Assembly: GCA_030765055.1 (NCBI GenBank)
Contig: CM060954.1
Coordinates: 107,260,645-107,324,644 of the forward strand
Origin: Mantis religiosa
Taxonomy: Eukaryota > Arthropoda > Insecta > Mantodea > Mantidae
Length of the DNA: 64,000 nt
Reading direction: 5' to 3'
Positions within the stretch are counted from its first letter, which is position 1. Each line of letters opens with the position of its first letter. The notes below the pieces were generated by a model. That model was given only the letters and a program-made list of their open reading frames with translations. It did not search any database and was not told the origin of the DNA. Position numbers and translations under genes: made by a program. Shown here piece after piece: positions 1-11,590 of this stretch.

Positions 1-899
1 TACGGTACTCCTTCCCAAGGTCAACTTTAGCAGGGCCTCCTTCTCCACAGGCAAGGTGTCGCCCGATGCCATCACAAGCTGGTATGGTCGGCTCGCTTCC
101 TCGTCGGCAAACCCTTCGCCACGTCAGGTGTGATGATGGTCACGGCCGCCACGGTGTCCACCAGCACGCGGCACGACTTTCCTCTTACCCAGCCGTCCGC
201 GATGAGGCTGTCATCCATACTCCGGCTGACGGCGCGCAGTGTCACTCGAGGAGATGGTGTGGATGGCGCTGACGTGCTCCTCGCCACGCTGGGCCTTACT
301 CGTTCTTCCGGCTGCCCTTCCTGGTGTCGGCAGTCTCTCTCCAGGTGTCCAGGCTGTCCACACCCCCAACACAGGCCACTAGGTCTTTGCCGGCGTCCCT
401 TGGCTGGTCTCCTGTCTCCGGTGTAGCAGACACTCCTTGTTCTCGACGTCGGAACAGCTGTTGCCTTGACCACCTCCATCCTTAATGCTGCCGTTAGCGC
501 CTCGTGGATGGTTTTATAATCGCTGAGCATTAGGCGCTGACGAATCTCCGTGTCACGTACCCCGTCAACGAATGTTTAGGCAGCTTCCCGGGATACGAAC
601 TCTGGTGGGAGGTCGACTAGGGCTTTGCTAGCCAGTTGTTCAACTGCCAGGGCGAACTCCTGCAGCGTCTCCCCTGGCTGCTGTGACCTTGCTTTTAGCT
701 GGCTGCATTATGCTGCGGCTAAGCGGTGGTTTCCAAAACGATTCTCCAGGGCTTCCCAGATGTCCTTGGGCGCCGCCGCTGTCTGCACCGCATTCAGGAC
801 TTCCACGGTCATTGTCGTGGCCAAGTTATTGTTTGCAGCTTCCGTCTTTGCAGCTAATTCGTTCATCTTCTCCAAAATCTTTTCCAATGCCGATTCCAT
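1..899 (-). pseudogene. Ty3/Gypsy-like gag-protease relic, cut by window edge
   Basis: Read on the minus strand this is the 5' coding half of an LTR retrotransposon. A gag-like N-terminus starts at the Met at 899 and contains the phrase APKDIWEALENRFGNH. The frame then breaks (stop near 710), resumes with a LQEFALAVEQLASKAL segment, and meets another stop near 560. A CCHC zinc knuckle (CWGCGQPGHLERDC) lies at about 370-330. A retropepsin start follows at about 140 with DTV where DTG is expected, which should abolish catalysis. The protease frame continues shifted to base 1 (ASGDTLPVEKE). The gag would package element RNA and the protease would mature it, but with two stops, a frame change and a mutated active site this copy is dead. 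Ty3/Gypsy rather than Copia is inferred from the gag and protease style. Confidence 0.75.
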
Positions 900-928
900 G
901 GCCGTAATATCCCGCTCCTTGACACCAG

Positions 929-1279
929 TTGTGACTTTGTGGGTTCGTGAAATAAAAGGTCCAGGTTACAAACACAAAAAAATTGCACTTTATTTCCGTA
1001 GCAATACACTGTTCACATACACAATGTAACATACAGGTCAACCAACACAGCTGCTCACCCGCACGCGTTCAATTACCGACTGACTGTCTCTTTTCAGGCA
1101 GGCTGCCTTTTTATCGATTTCTAACACACCAGAAATTTCTCGAACAATCGAGACCGGCTAGAACAAAGGCGAACTCTTGCCAAATCCGTCTGTTCCCGCC
1201 AACCATCTTGGCAAGCCTCCATCTCCACACTGCACTGCAGTCTCTTCTATCTTGTTACCTGCACTGCCTCCAATCAACA
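929..1279 (-). repeat. 5' LTR of the adjacent Gypsy-like element
   Basis: On the minus strand the segment opens TGTTGATTGG, has a TATA-like GATAAAAAGG, then a GAAATAAAG polyadenylation signal about 200 bases later, and ends near CACAAAGTCACA. Immediately downstream is TGGTGTCAAGGAGCGGG, a plausible tRNA primer-binding site, followed by the gag start at 899. Boundaries are estimated to within a few bases. The matching 3' LTR would lie left of the window. Confidence 0.6.
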
Positions 1280-1860
1280 ATGACCTGGCGACATTATTAT
1301 TTTAAAAGAAAGCATTAAAGTACAGTGCAGTAAGTCATCCTTAAACAGAATAGTGAGAGAACTGGGTTTTAAATGGAAAAACACTCAAATAAACAAAAAA
1401 TGCTGCTAGAGAATCATGACATCCATTGCAAGCTTCCCTGGTGAAAACAGTCTGTCTGGTATTGAACAACTTGAATAAATTTATTTACAATATCTTTAAT
1501 TATGCTTGCGTTAATACAAACAGATTTGTATATTGTATACAGCTGGTATATTGTGTGGACATTTTTTTGGAAGGACTATATCACTTTTCTAACAAGTGTG
1601 TTATCTGAATACCATATGAAGCTGATGCAACAATTTGGTTAATGCTGTCCACAACAAGAACGGCAATGAAGAACAAGATGACGGTGAAGATGGTGGTGGT
1701 GAAAATGACGTGAATTAACATTTTGAATGTTAATGAAGTGACAACTCAGTTAAACAATGTGATTCTGTGGATGGCAAGGCAAAATGAATTAAACAGCATT
1801 CATCTCTTCATCATGCCGCAATTAAACACTACACAGAGAAAAAACATAGCACATCAGTGC
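1280..1860. other. AT-rich stretch without recognised gene
   Basis: No homology or convincing ORF was seen. Around 1660-1715 is a purine-rich GATGGTGGTGGTGAAAATG run of simple-sequence character. The Penelope-like fragment begins at about 1866. Confidence 0.5.
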
Positions 1861-1865
1861 GTCAG

Positions 1866-3135
1866 TTATGCATAGAACAAAATTTCTTCCAGTTTCAAAC
1901 AAAATATTATCACCAAACTTCAGGGTTAGCAATGGGCAACCCCCTATCACCCTTCCTGGCCGATCTGTACATGAGTGCATTAGAAATAAGGATCAACAAA
2001 GGTTTCCCTTGGATGTTCAAACTCTGGCAACGATATGTAGATGACATCTTTGCAATAGTACCAAAAAAACACATCAGTGATGCACTAAAACTTTTAAATA
2101 TCCAAGAAAAAAGCATCAAATTCACTGTAGAAATAGAAAAAGATGAGCATTTACCATTTTTGGATCCAAAAATAATGAGGAATAAAAACAGACTAAACTT
2201 TGGCATTTACAGAAAACCAACACAGACAGACAACTACATAAAAGCTAATGGCTACAACCCAAGATCCCACAAACAGGCAATCTTCAATAGTTTAGCACAC
2301 AGACTGGTAAACATCCCTCTCACAGCAGAAGAATACAAAACAGAATACAATAAAATAATTGAAATAGCACAAAAAAATTACTTTCCCAAATCATTAGTGG
2401 ACAAAAAAGTGAGCTTAGCAAAAAAGAAGAAGCTACTAAAGGAAACCACAACTCTCTCAGCTACAGAAACTAATATGATTTTCAAAAAATTCAGTTACCA
2501 TCCATGGGCCTATGATAAATTCAAAAAAGTCTTCAAAAAACAAAATATTCAACTAGCACCAGTCAACCATTTCTCCTTAAAAAACCTAATTTGCTCAAAC
2601 ATCAAAGATGCCATTCCATCCAACAAAAAATCTGGTATATATCAAATTGAATGCAATGACTGTAGTAAAATTTATATTGGAAAAACAAAAAGAAATTTAG
2701 AAACAAGAGCAAAGGAACACTTTAGAAACATAAAATATAAACAATTAGAAAAATCAGCAGTTGCCACACATTTTTGGGAAAAAAACCACAACATAAATTC
2801 AGAACCAAAACTACTAAAACATACATCAGGAAAACAAGAACTATCCACATGGGAACAAATCTTCATTTCAAAAAATAGGAACAAAGTATTCAATTTCGAC
2901 ATCCCCCAGAAAGATTTGTTCAGCAAGTTCCTTGAACCGCCACCAGAGGAGACCTGTGACAAAATATCGTCAGCTACACCAACGAGAACCAGTCGAGAGC
3001 CGGCCGATGATAGAGGCAAAGCCTCTGAAACATGTTCCGGAAAAATTTAAAAGTAAGTGTTGTCTAGTGTCTTTAATCGACTCTCTTTAAAGTTAATTTA
3101 TCATAACAACACTGTTTTCAACACTTCCAAGAAAG
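1866..3135 (+). pseudogene. Penelope-like element, 5'-truncated (RT C-terminal half plus GIY-YIG)
   Basis: The open frame runs to a stop at 3050. It starts inside the reverse transcriptase at LCIEQNFFQFQ, followed by GLAMGNPLSP and the catalytic YVDD box (RYVDDIFAIV, about 2030-2060). A thumb/linker precedes a GIY-YIG endonuclease (GIYQIE...KIYIGKTKRNLETRAKEHF, about 2632-2720), the domain order diagnostic of Penelope-like elements. The minus copy at 15.8-18.1 kb carries the upstream RT sequence missing here, so this copy is 5'-truncated, as target-primed reverse transcription often leaves. The ORF is otherwise uninterrupted, suggesting a fairly recent insertion. The 3' tail to about 3135 matches the tail of the 15.8 kb copy. 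Confidence 0.9.
3000..3040 (+). ncRNA. Hammerhead-ribozyme-like motif in Penelope tail (core mutated)
   Basis: CCGG stem I, core CCGATGA, stem II GAGGC/GCCTC with loop AAA, then GAAA and the palindromic ACATGT, followed by T and the second CCGG strand. This is the compact hammerhead layout known from Penelope-like elements. Core position 4 is C instead of the required U, so self-cleavage is probably lost in this copy. Confidence 0.55.
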
Positions 3136-3780
3136 GAATATGATCTTCTGTTTAGACACTGTACACTGGTTTATTGTAAATAGTTATGATTTGAATTCAC
3201 ACAGAAATTCACATGATGGGTGGATTAGGTTGGCAGGATTGAGACATGGAAATGTAAATCTTCTTTTACTGTGCAAACATCATAACAAATACATGGATGC
3301 AGGAAGGAAATACTTCAGTTTCTATATTAGTATTTGCCATTAGAAAACCTTATAATCCCTCTTCATGTTAATTTGAAATGCATTGAAAGAAAATTTGTGG
3401 TATATTAAGTACAGAATGTCTCGGTCGACTCATAATAATTTTAATTTCTTTATCTTTATTGCAATTCAATATGGTGTTATACATGATTGAATCCAGTCAA
3501 ACTTTGGTATTTACATACATACATAGCATTAAAACTAATAAGTTTGAATACATTAATGTCTCATTAATTTAAAAATTACTCCAATGCATGATAAAAATTT
3601 AAAAAATGTATTTTGGTTAAATTTTTAAAGCAGTTTTGAATTTTTTATAATTTTCGTGTTTTTTAACTTCAAACTGTTATAGTTTTGCACCAGCATAACA
3701 TGGCAACTTTTCAAATAGGCTAGTGTTAGGATTACTATGGAGGGGATTTGGCACTGAAACCTGTGGTTTTTTGTAACTGA
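3136..3780. other. AT-rich non-coding stretch
   Basis: No recognisable gene or element. It lies in the intron upstream of the TBP exon at 4768 if, as expected, earlier TBP exons lie further upstream. Confidence 0.4.
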
Positions 3781-4115
3781 GCTGCAAGTGGGGCATCCCC
3801 AAGAGGAAGGATGAGGTGATAGGAAAAAGAGGGCAGCCAACCAAGGAGTCACAACAGTGCCGAGACACCCGCTAACACTTCTACCCTGAAAGAGACCACC
3901 AAATGAGAGATGATGTGAAATGATATTGCAATTGAAATGGAGGGAAAGGTAATTTGGGGGATGTAATTAACCTACCCAGCATTTGCCTGGCAACCAAGGA
4001 AAACCCCCAAAAAAGCCCATGGGTCAGGTAGTTTGGCCATGGGAATCGAACCTGAGCCTCCCGAATGTGGGTTACAGATGAAACTGCCAGAGCCATTCCA
4101 CTCGGTAGAAATAGG
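3780..4115 (-). repeat. tRNA-derived SINE
   Basis: On the minus strand a pol III box B-like GGTTCGATTCCCATGG (about 4050-4035) lies in a tRNA-like head, followed by a body with TGGTTGCCAGGCAAATGC. A related head is present at 52195-52300. Box A is weak. Extent is approximate. Confidence 0.5.
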
Positions 4116-4767
4116 CTAAGTTTGTGCATAGTGATAGCAAGGATACTCAGTATTTCTTATATTCTGATGGTGGCTGTCTGAATTAATTCTGATTACGCTC
4201 TTCGTGTGTTGGTAAATAACTTCACAGAATGAAACACACAAAATCTGGCTTATACACCATGACCTTTATTGCAACTTTCACATTTCCTTTGTTTCTCCAC
4301 TCCTGACAACCATCACATTCCCATGAAATTTGAAATTTATACTAATAAGAAAGTTTATATTGTTAATCCATGACAACCAGTGATTTTTACAGTTACATAA
4401 CATTTTGAAGAAAAAAAAGACCTTTTCCTTTTATTCAGATAGACACAATAATTCCAAATGATAGTATATGATTAAAAATGAGAAATTAAGGACAGTAAAG
4501 TTATTAAACAATTGGAATTGAATAGTATGTTTATTACCTTACTTTATATTTACTAAGCAGTTTCTCAAGTGGCTCATCTGTAATTACATACCTGGAAATT
4601 AAGTATTTTTGTTCTGCAAAAAAAATAAATAAATAAATAAAGTAAAAGAAGTGTAAAAAGGATTTTTAATTAATGCTGAAATATGCCCAAATAACCTTGC
4701 AGTTCATTCCCCTTTTATTATTCAGTGCTATTGTGAACAGCATTAAATCTTTTTATCTTTGTTTCAG
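4116..4767. other. Intronic sequence ending in TBP acceptor
   Basis: AT-rich with an (AAAT)n tract at 4620-4640. The pyrimidine-rich TTTATCTTTGTTTCAG at 4752-4767 is the acceptor for the TBP exon. Nothing else was recognised. Confidence 0.6.
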
Positions 4768-4862
4768 CTATGAACCAGAATTGTTCCCAGGTTTGATCTA
4801 CAGAATGGTTAAGCCAAGAATAGTGTTGCTTATTTTTGTATCTGGAAAGGTTGTCCTCACAG
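4768..4862 (+). CDS. Tbp: TATA-binding protein, penultimate coding exon
   Basis: The exon encodes [16 protein letters not shown] followed by [16 protein letters not shown], the near-invariant segment of the second half of the TBP saddle domain. TBP binds the TATA box in the minor groove and nucleates TFIID, TFIIIB and SL1 at promoters in the nucleus. The acceptor is TTTCAG before 4768 and the donor is G|GTACGT at 4863. The 95-nt exon starts with the last base of a Ser codon and ends one base into a Gly codon, which the exon at 13981 completes. Earlier exons were not found in 1-4767 and presumably lie upstream of the window. Codons match an active gene with no disruption. Confidence 0.95.
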
Positions 4863-5349
4863 GTACGTGGTTTCCAAAAACTCATTACATTTGATGTACT
4901 CTTATTTTCTCTGATACTTGTTCAGTTTTTATTCATTACAATATTACCTCTCTTTTATATTTTTCAAGGAATCAAGAAGAATAATGACCCTGTTTATATT
5001 GGCACAACTAAATGTATCAAGATACGCATAGTAAAGCATAAAAAACATTGCTGTCTTGCATAGACAGATAAATGTATGTTGGTCTTCATATTCTGTTTGA
5101 AAATGTTAAAGCATTAGCAATGATAAAATATTACTATGCACTACTTCACAGGAAGGGATCAAGGCACATAAGCATACCAGCCCCAGTTAAAAAAAAAAAA
5201 AAAAATTAAAGTTCAATTGTACATAGATACCAGTGATGACACTTAGTCTGAGCTATAAATTGCAAAGTTTAGTCAAAGTTAATGCCTATGCTGGGCATTC
5301 TCTTTTGAAGATGTTAACCAAAGACTTGACCGAAATGTCAAATACTTGG

Positions 5350-6295
5350 GTCACTCAATAATTATTGGCAACATTTGAATTAACAACAAATATAACATTT
5401 TTGGAGCAGTCAGATTATTGCAGTGCTTAGAAGTAATTTCCTCCAACATGAAGAACTCGCTTCCACAGTTCAGGGAGCTGACAGATGCCATCCACAGCGT
5501 CTTGTTGTCTTAATATTCGAACAGACTGCTCTACTGCTGCTATAATTGCCTGTCTGGTTCTGAAAGTGAACTCCTCTAAGTGGTAATTTCATTTTCGCAG
5601 AAGGTCAAAATCACCTGGGCTCATATCTGGGGAGTAAGGAGGATGCTCCAGAATTTTCCAGTTCCATCTCCGAAGTAAATGAACAACAGGGACAGACATG
5701 CGAGAGCAAGCAACTTCATGTAACACAATGGAATGAGAATTCAGGAGATTTGGACGTTTACGCCGCACAGCTTGCCGTAAATGGTGTTCCATAAAGTGAC
5801 TAATATGCACCAGTCACATAATTTCCTTGAGAAACTGAATGAGTAATAAGAACATGACTTTAAGTGGATCCTGTTCTTGTCGATACTGTTTTTGCCATGG
5901 TGAATCAATGTGCTGCCACTCATTTGATTGTCTCTTTAATTTTGGCTGGTAGTATCAAACCCAGGTTTCATCTAATGTTATGATACATCGAAGAAAATGC
6001 TTGCCTTCAGTTCATAGCATTCTCTTCTGCCACATCGTTTCCTCTAAGATTGTGTGGAACCCATGGAGCACAGATTTTCCTCATCTGTAATTTCTTCGTA
6101 TGTGGAGAAACATACCAGGAGCAACTCCAACTTCCCTTGCAAGTTCAATACAAGCCCATCAATGATGTTCATCCAGCAGTGTTCTAACAGCATTCGGATG
6201 CATATCATCATGTTGGGATACATTCAAATCACAAAACATTCTAACAGTAGTATCACTCTATGCATTCAAAACAATTATACTTGTAAAAGACCGAA
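5350..6295 (-). pseudogene. mariner-like transposase relic
   Basis: Minus-strand pieces of a mariner transposase. Near 5950 is a YQPKLKRQSNEW-like segment corresponding to the region after the first catalytic Asp. An ORF at 5810-5589 reads RRKRPNLLNSHS and ends YSPDMSPGDFDLL, corresponding to the third-Asp motif SPDLAPxD. The second-Asp motif, normally HDNA, reads LHEVAC, so a catalytic residue is gone, and several frame changes separate the pieces. Terminal repeats were not identified, so the limits are approximate. It lies in the large TBP intron. Confidence 0.6.
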
Positions 6296-6301
6296 AGCAA
6301 C

Positions 6302-6404
6302 ATAACATCCCCAATAAAGATTGCCATACATATGACATGAGGAGAGCAACTGATTACCATAGGGTGAGCATGAATAAAACTCAAACTAATAAAGATCCAT
6401 TTAA
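6302..6404 (+). pseudogene. LINE C-terminal fragment, left part (split by piggyBac)
   Basis: Translates to a DCHTYDMRRATDYH-type segment, resembling the conserved C-terminus of many insect non-LTR elements (HNYNTRxKxD...). It stops at the TTAA where the piggyBac element inserts and resumes at 7808. No RT domain is present. Confidence 0.45.
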
Positions 6405-7807
6405 CCCTTTCACCGATATGGACGTCATATGACGTCCAAGTTAAAATGCCCCAAACCGATATGGACGTGTATAGACGTCCTGCGCATACATGCATTTAAT
6501 GCTCATTCAACGCCAGTTATTATAATCTTCCTACTTCACAATAAATTTAAATTAGTTCTATATGGGATGTAAACATACCCTTAAAGGTTTCTTCTTGAAT
6601 TGTACACCTCCAAACCGGGATAAACACCCAAGAGCACATCTGCAGATTCACACCAAATAATATTGGTTTCCTTGCAAACTTCTTTTTGGCAAAACACTAG
6701 ACATTTTGGAAACCATTGCGACTTTTTTAGTTGTGGGTGGTATGCTTTTAGGAAAGTGTTTTCTCTCAAGTATGAGGGGTGATGTCGTGGTGAATTTCTT
6801 ACCCCTTACCTGTGAGTATTATAATACTCAATTAGGTAACGAGCTATTTATACACACAAGTACAGGTAGATAAATGTCTTGCATGAATTTACAGCTCTGA
6901 AAATTACTAAACAATTGTGCATGGTTATATCCAATGGTATACAAATACTTTTTTTACCATTTAACTGTTTTTCTTAAAGAGGGATAGCCAGTAATAGCTG
7001 ATCCACATCACCCATATTTGACTCGCCATTTCCCCAAACAATGGAGTGGCTAACATGCCATCTGTAGTCCAGTACACGTCACTGCTAACTATATCCTAAA
7101 CTATATCCTTCATAATCGCACAACAAATATTCCACATTTTCTACAGTAATATCAGAAGCCTGTGCACATCATATGCAAGGTGATTTATTTGCTACATTAC
7201 GGGGATAAGCCATGGTTAACATTGAAATTTAACAATTTCAAATGTGTCGTTCATTTAGCTCTTGATAGCTATAAGAAATCACTCTGAACACAGAGAGTAT
7301 AAATAATTAAAATACTGAGCGAAAACAGTTGCATAAGGCTCCCAGAAACCTTGGTTGAGAAACACTGTATTAACAGATGCTGACAGTTTTCTTTCCAGTG
7401 TTACGTAACATATACTTGTATGACTACTGCTTGGTATAGCATAAATTAACTTGAATCGGAGAAGTTGCTTGCGTAGATAAACATATATACATTGGTTCGT
7501 ATACACACAAAACAAAATGATTCAAATATTAGGCGAGTTTGGCGCAAATAATGGCTTTTGCTACAGCGAAACAAAGTAGTGAAATTTTGATGATTAATGT
7601 AGTCTACTTTATTGTTACTGTAGATGTATACTGCCTTTAATGGGTTTTAAACCAGTTTATGTTTCGTTTAAATAACTTAATAAATATGGAAGATACGGAA
7701 TAATATTTATAATGCATTTATACAGCATTTAACAATTTAGTCTTGTTCTGTTTGTTGGGTATCCGTTTCTGTCCCCTGAAGGGTTTAAATGGCCATCGGT
7801 GAAGCGG
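6405..7807 (-). mobile_element. piggyBac-like element, TTAA-flanked
   Basis: Flanked on both sides by TTAA (6401-6404 and 7808-7811). The left end reads CCCTTTCACCGATATGG and the inverted right end CCGCTTCACCGATGGCC, a piggyBac-style imperfect terminal repeat. Inside, a minus-strand ORF at 6769-6581 resembles the cysteine-rich C-terminal domain of piggyBac transposases (CLVFCQKEVCKETNI then VLLGVYPGLEVY). The catalytic DDD core was not found, so this is a deletion derivative. It interrupts a LINE tail. A palindromic GACGTCATATGACGTC lies just inside the left end at 6422-6437. Confidence 0.7.
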
Positions 7808-8160
7808 TTAAAATAGGAGTCATATTGTACAATAAATTGCCGTCTGTAATTAAGAATACTTCTGACTCAAAATTTAAACTGGTCTTAAAATCATACCTAA
7901 TTGAAAAATGTTTGTAAGGTATAAATGAATTGTAATATATATGTAGTATAAATGAGTTGTATACCTATGTAAACAATAAGGTTTGTATGTAATTTAGGCA
8001 TTTTGATCTTTGTAAATAACTCATATACTTTTGTAAACAACTCTGTATATTGTAAATAACTTATGTATTTTGATCATTTTGTATTTTGACTGTATAGAGA
8101 TAATTGACAGTGTCAGATGCTCTTGTAAGAGTCTATTGGCCGCAGTAAAATTATTATTAT
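7808..8160 (+). pseudogene. LINE C-terminal fragment, right part and 3' tail
   Basis: Continues the fragment left of the piggyBac insertion with VILYNKLPSVIKN, a conserved end motif of insect LINEs, then a stop near 7914 and an AT-rich 3' UTR. The UTR ends in (ATT)n at 8150-8163, the microsatellite-like tail typical of CR1/RTE-type elements. Confidence 0.55.
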
Positions 8161-8163
8161 TAT

Positions 8164-9243
8164 CACTTGCTGATTGCAGTGTGCCAACTTCACGTTTGTG
8201 ATGAACGTCTTCCCTTCCTCTAGGAAATGCATTTGCCCTACGATATGGTAAAGTCTGTCTACCACAAGGTTCCAGTAATTCTGTATGCATTGTTAAGCAT
8301 TGATACCTCTTGCAACCTGAATTTTAATGAAGCATCTTTGTTCGTATTTACTAAACATATTTAGAGCACATTCTACATATTTAGTAACAACCTATAACTA
8401 AACTTATTAAAAATATCTTATTAAATAAAATTATTGTCTTCAAACTTACAGCTAACAAACATTAGATGCTCTCATTTTTCATTGTTATCAGCTTATATGA
8501 TTTACTGCTGATAGCACCAAATGCAGGCAATGTTGGCACTAGATTTTGAATAACCCATGTATCAATCATTATATACATAGACCATGTCTTTCCAGCTCAA
8601 AATGTTTTACTAATTTCTCAGAACAAAATGTTATTCTCTATGGTTTCTGGATTTTTTTCTCCAATGCTTCTGACTAAAATGTTTATTATATTTTTTCCTT
8701 TCAAAGTTTGACTGTCTCTTTTAAATCTAATTTTTGCAATACTTTTTGAATCTTATTTTTCTTTTACACCATGGGAAAGTTAAATACTATATTTATCTAT
8801 GTTTCCTTATTTTGGATGTGAAAGGAAAGAAAAATGAAAGAGATAAATAGTATTGGATGAGGTAGTATAAGAGGTTGAAGAAACAGCTGCCGTATACTTT
8901 TTATTAAAAGGAAAGAAAGGGATCAGAAATACAATATTGAGTATGAGTGGGTTATAGTGCTTAAAAATTCAGAGACAAAAGGTAAAAAGTAGGACAAAGC
9001 AGCAACATAAACATCTCTCTATGTAATGAGTGCGAGAAAGTAGTTTTGAAATCTGTAAATAGGAATAGAGAGGTAGGGTAAGTAAAATTACAGATTTAAG
9101 TGTTTCCTCCCAAAAGGGAAAAGGAAGTAAGGAAAAGTGAATAAGGCAACATGACGGAGAAGAAGAAAGTGCCAATAATAGGAAAATAATTATAACAAAG
9201 GGTAAATGGGTAGCATACAAAGCACATCCAACAACAAAATGTA
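8164..9243. other. Intronic AT-rich sequence
   Basis: No gene, RNA or repeat was recognised, apart from a purine-rich tract at 8815-9180. It sits inside the TBP intron between a LINE tail and a mariner. Confidence 0.5.
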
Positions 9244-10526
9244 TGAGGGTCGTCAAGTCAATCGTGGACTTTATTTAAGAACAAATAGAAGAACAAATTT
9301 CAAAGTGTGGAAAGTGAATTTATTTTTCCACATAATCTCCAGCTACAGTTACACGCTTATCCTAAGTTTGACTAATGCCTGAAATGCTTCGGCATAGAAA
9401 GATTTAGAATTCCGACGGAACCATTGTAGGACATCATGCTTCACTTCATCAGTGTTGAAATGTTTTCCTCCAAGGAATTCCTACAGGGGCTTAAACACGT
9501 GGAAATTACGCGGCCTAAGTCAGGACTATACAGGGGAGGAGGGTGCTGTGGCAAAATCTCCTGGCCGAAGTACCGTGATTGGAATGTGTGTTGAGCAGTA
9601 TGCAGTCGTGCATTGTCTTGCAAAAAGAGAACACCCTTCGTGATCAAAATCAGACATTTCTTTTGTAAACTCTTATGCATATACACGAAACACGAAGTAA
9701 TACTCACTGTTGATAGTGACACCATGGGGTAAAAAATCAACATGAATAATGCCCTGTTTATCCCAGAATACACTTGCCATAATTTTACCAGCAGACGCAA
9801 CTGTTCGAAATTTCTTGGGAGGTGGTGAATCCCTATGCTTCCACTGCATCGATGCTCTTTTGGATTCTGGGGTGAAATGGTGAACCCATGTTTCGTCACA
9901 TGTGATGATACGATTCAGAAAATCCTGGCCTTCCCTTCCATAGCGGTCCTTCAGTTCTCGACAGACTTCAATCCTTCTGTGTCTGTCAAAAGCAGATAGT
10001 TTCTTTGGAACCCAGCATGCACTCACTTTTCGGAACAATAAATGATCATTAATTATAGTGTTCACCATTCCTAACAACAGATTACACACTCTTGCAATTT
10101 CACGACAAGTCATGTGACGATTGTCCAGGATCAGCTGCTCCACATGCTATATGTTCTCAGGAATGACTACCATGGGCTGTGATCCACCATGCTCAGATTC
10201 GTCAGTGATTCTTTGAAGCACTTACACCATTCGTCTTACTACGACTGAGTGTCTCATCACCATACTGACCGTGAAGTCTTCTGTAAATTTCTTTAGGTTT
10301 TATGCCCTTGTTCACTAAAAACTTCATCACAACACGCTGTTCCATATGGACGTTCACACTGTTGTCTGCCATCTTGAATAATGGTCTATTCAGAAGCATG
10401 AGAAATGAGTGCCATCTACCAGTAAAAGGACACGGGTGCCACTGTCATTGTATACAAAACCTCCAGCCTAGGTGTCCGTTTAAACCTGAAAAAAGAAATG
10501 TTCCGGATTGACTTGAATGACCCTCG
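9244..10526 (-). mobile_element. mariner element with decayed transposase
   Basis: TA dinucleotides flank the element (9242-9243, 10527-10528). The ends form inverted repeats: left TGAGGGTCGTCAAGTCAATC, inverted right CGAGGGTCATTCAAGTCAATC. The 1283-bp length is normal for mariner. On the minus strand the HTH region is at 10370-10210 (MEQRVVMKFLVNKGIKPKEI). A central frame at 10143-9673 carries CDETWVHHFTPESK with the first catalytic Asp, and a shifted frame at 9899-9441 carries the second in LQDNARLHTA. The third-Asp motif SPDLAPxD is destroyed (SPDLGRVIST). With at least two frameshifts it cannot encode an active DD34D transposase. Confidence 0.85.
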
Positions 10527-10535
10527 TAAATTAAA

Positions 10536-10844
10536 GTAAAAGTGAATCGAGAAGATATTGACACATTGCTTCCTCACACTGTTTTTTAGAGGACAGTTTC
10601 AAGAGCTGTTGCTCCCATCATTAGCTGAGTCTCGACTGGTGCAAATTGTAGTGTTTTCCTTCTTCTCTTTGTCGTCAGTAGGTGGCATCATGTATTTGTC
10701 ACCGACAACACACAGTAGGAGGAAAACACTACGATTTGCACCAGTCGAGACCCAGCTAATGATAGCAGTAACAGCTCTTGAAACATGTCCTGTGAGAAAC
10801 AGAGTGAAGCAATGTGTCAATATCTTCTTGATTCACTTTTATTT
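10536..10844. repeat. ~310-bp imperfect palindrome carrying hammerhead-like motifs
   Basis: Both ends read TAAAAGTGAATC(G/A)AGAAGATATTGACACATTGCTTC in opposite orientation, and the arms continue through CAAGAGCTGTTGCTCCCATCA to the centre near 10690. Each arm carries a sequence close to a hammerhead core ending GAAACATGTC or a deleted version. The same terminal sequence recurs at 12941-13128. Probably a Penelope-type terminal (pLTR) inverted dimer. Confidence 0.6.
10752..10793 (+). ncRNA. Degenerate hammerhead motif
   Basis: Core CTAATGA (position 5 A instead of G), stem II-like arms around AGCAGTAACAGCTCTT, then GAAACATGTC and CTGTG. The G5 change would inactivate cleavage. An inverted relative lies at about 10600-10640. 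Confidence 0.45.
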
Positions 10845-11100
10845 TAACTTTTACTTCACTGTCTCTATGCTTCTTTCAATTTTTATACTTAAAAATGTAA
10901 ATTATTTAATGTATTGCAGAGGACTATGTAAGATAATAGGGCAGTTCAAAGACAGCTCAAGATGTACAAGATTAGTGCCATATAAATTCAAATTCATAAA
11001 TATTTTGTAAGCAGCTCTGCTATTGTAAAAAAATGCACTTGATTGAAGACTAACAGAATATTTATTTTTAATGGTCTGTAGCTACAGTACTGTGAACAGA

Positions 11101-11590
11101 TAGAGTCAGTATGAAAAATTCAATGCCATGGCTGGGATTTGACCCACGAATCTCCTGGTTTCCGTCCAGTGGCTCTAAACCATTGAGCTACCATGGCCAA
11201 CTTGCCGTCACGACATTAAATTCTCCATTTGACTCATATATTTCCCTGGTAGACCACCAGGGGCTCTCGCATTCGAGATACATCATTTATGGCGACTTAC
11301 TATGGTAAGTACTTGAGTCCCAGGCTTCATCAATTAACTAAAATAATAAGATTTAAATGATGAAGCCTGGGACTCAAGTACTTAGGATAGTAAGTCACCA
11401 TAAACAGTGTATCTCGAATGCGAGAGCCCCTAGTGGTCTACCTGGGAAATATACAAGGCAAATGGAGAATTTAATGTCGTGACGGCAAGTTTGGCCATGG
11501 TAGCTCAATGGGTTAGAGCGACTGGACAGAAACCAGGAGATCCGTGGTTCAAATCCTGGCCATGGCATTGAATTTTTCATGTTGACTCTA
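11101..11590. repeat. Inverted pair of tRNA-SINE units (~490-bp palindrome)
   Basis: The left arm (minus orientation, 11101-11330) and right arm (plus, 11350-11590) are near-identical inverted copies. Each includes a tRNA-like head, seen in the right arm as TAGCTCAATGGGTTAGAGC (box A) and GGTTCAAATCC (box B). The tail reads GCATTGAATTTTTCATGTTG. The unit also carries ~150 bp upstream of the head (GATGAAGCCTGGGACTCAAG). A third unit lies at 13540-13795. Confidence 0.7.

Noticed and set aside
10599..10820. Minus-strand 73-residue ORF and overlapping plus ORF at 10.6-11.0 kb
   Set aside because: Both arise from the palindromic hammerhead repeat and have no protein features.
11491..11570. Possible functional tRNA genes at 11.5, 13.7, 18.75, 20.4, 48.2 and 49.35 kb
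   Set aside because: They have box A and B but imperfect cloverleafs and repeated shared tails, so they are SINE heads rather than tRNA genes.
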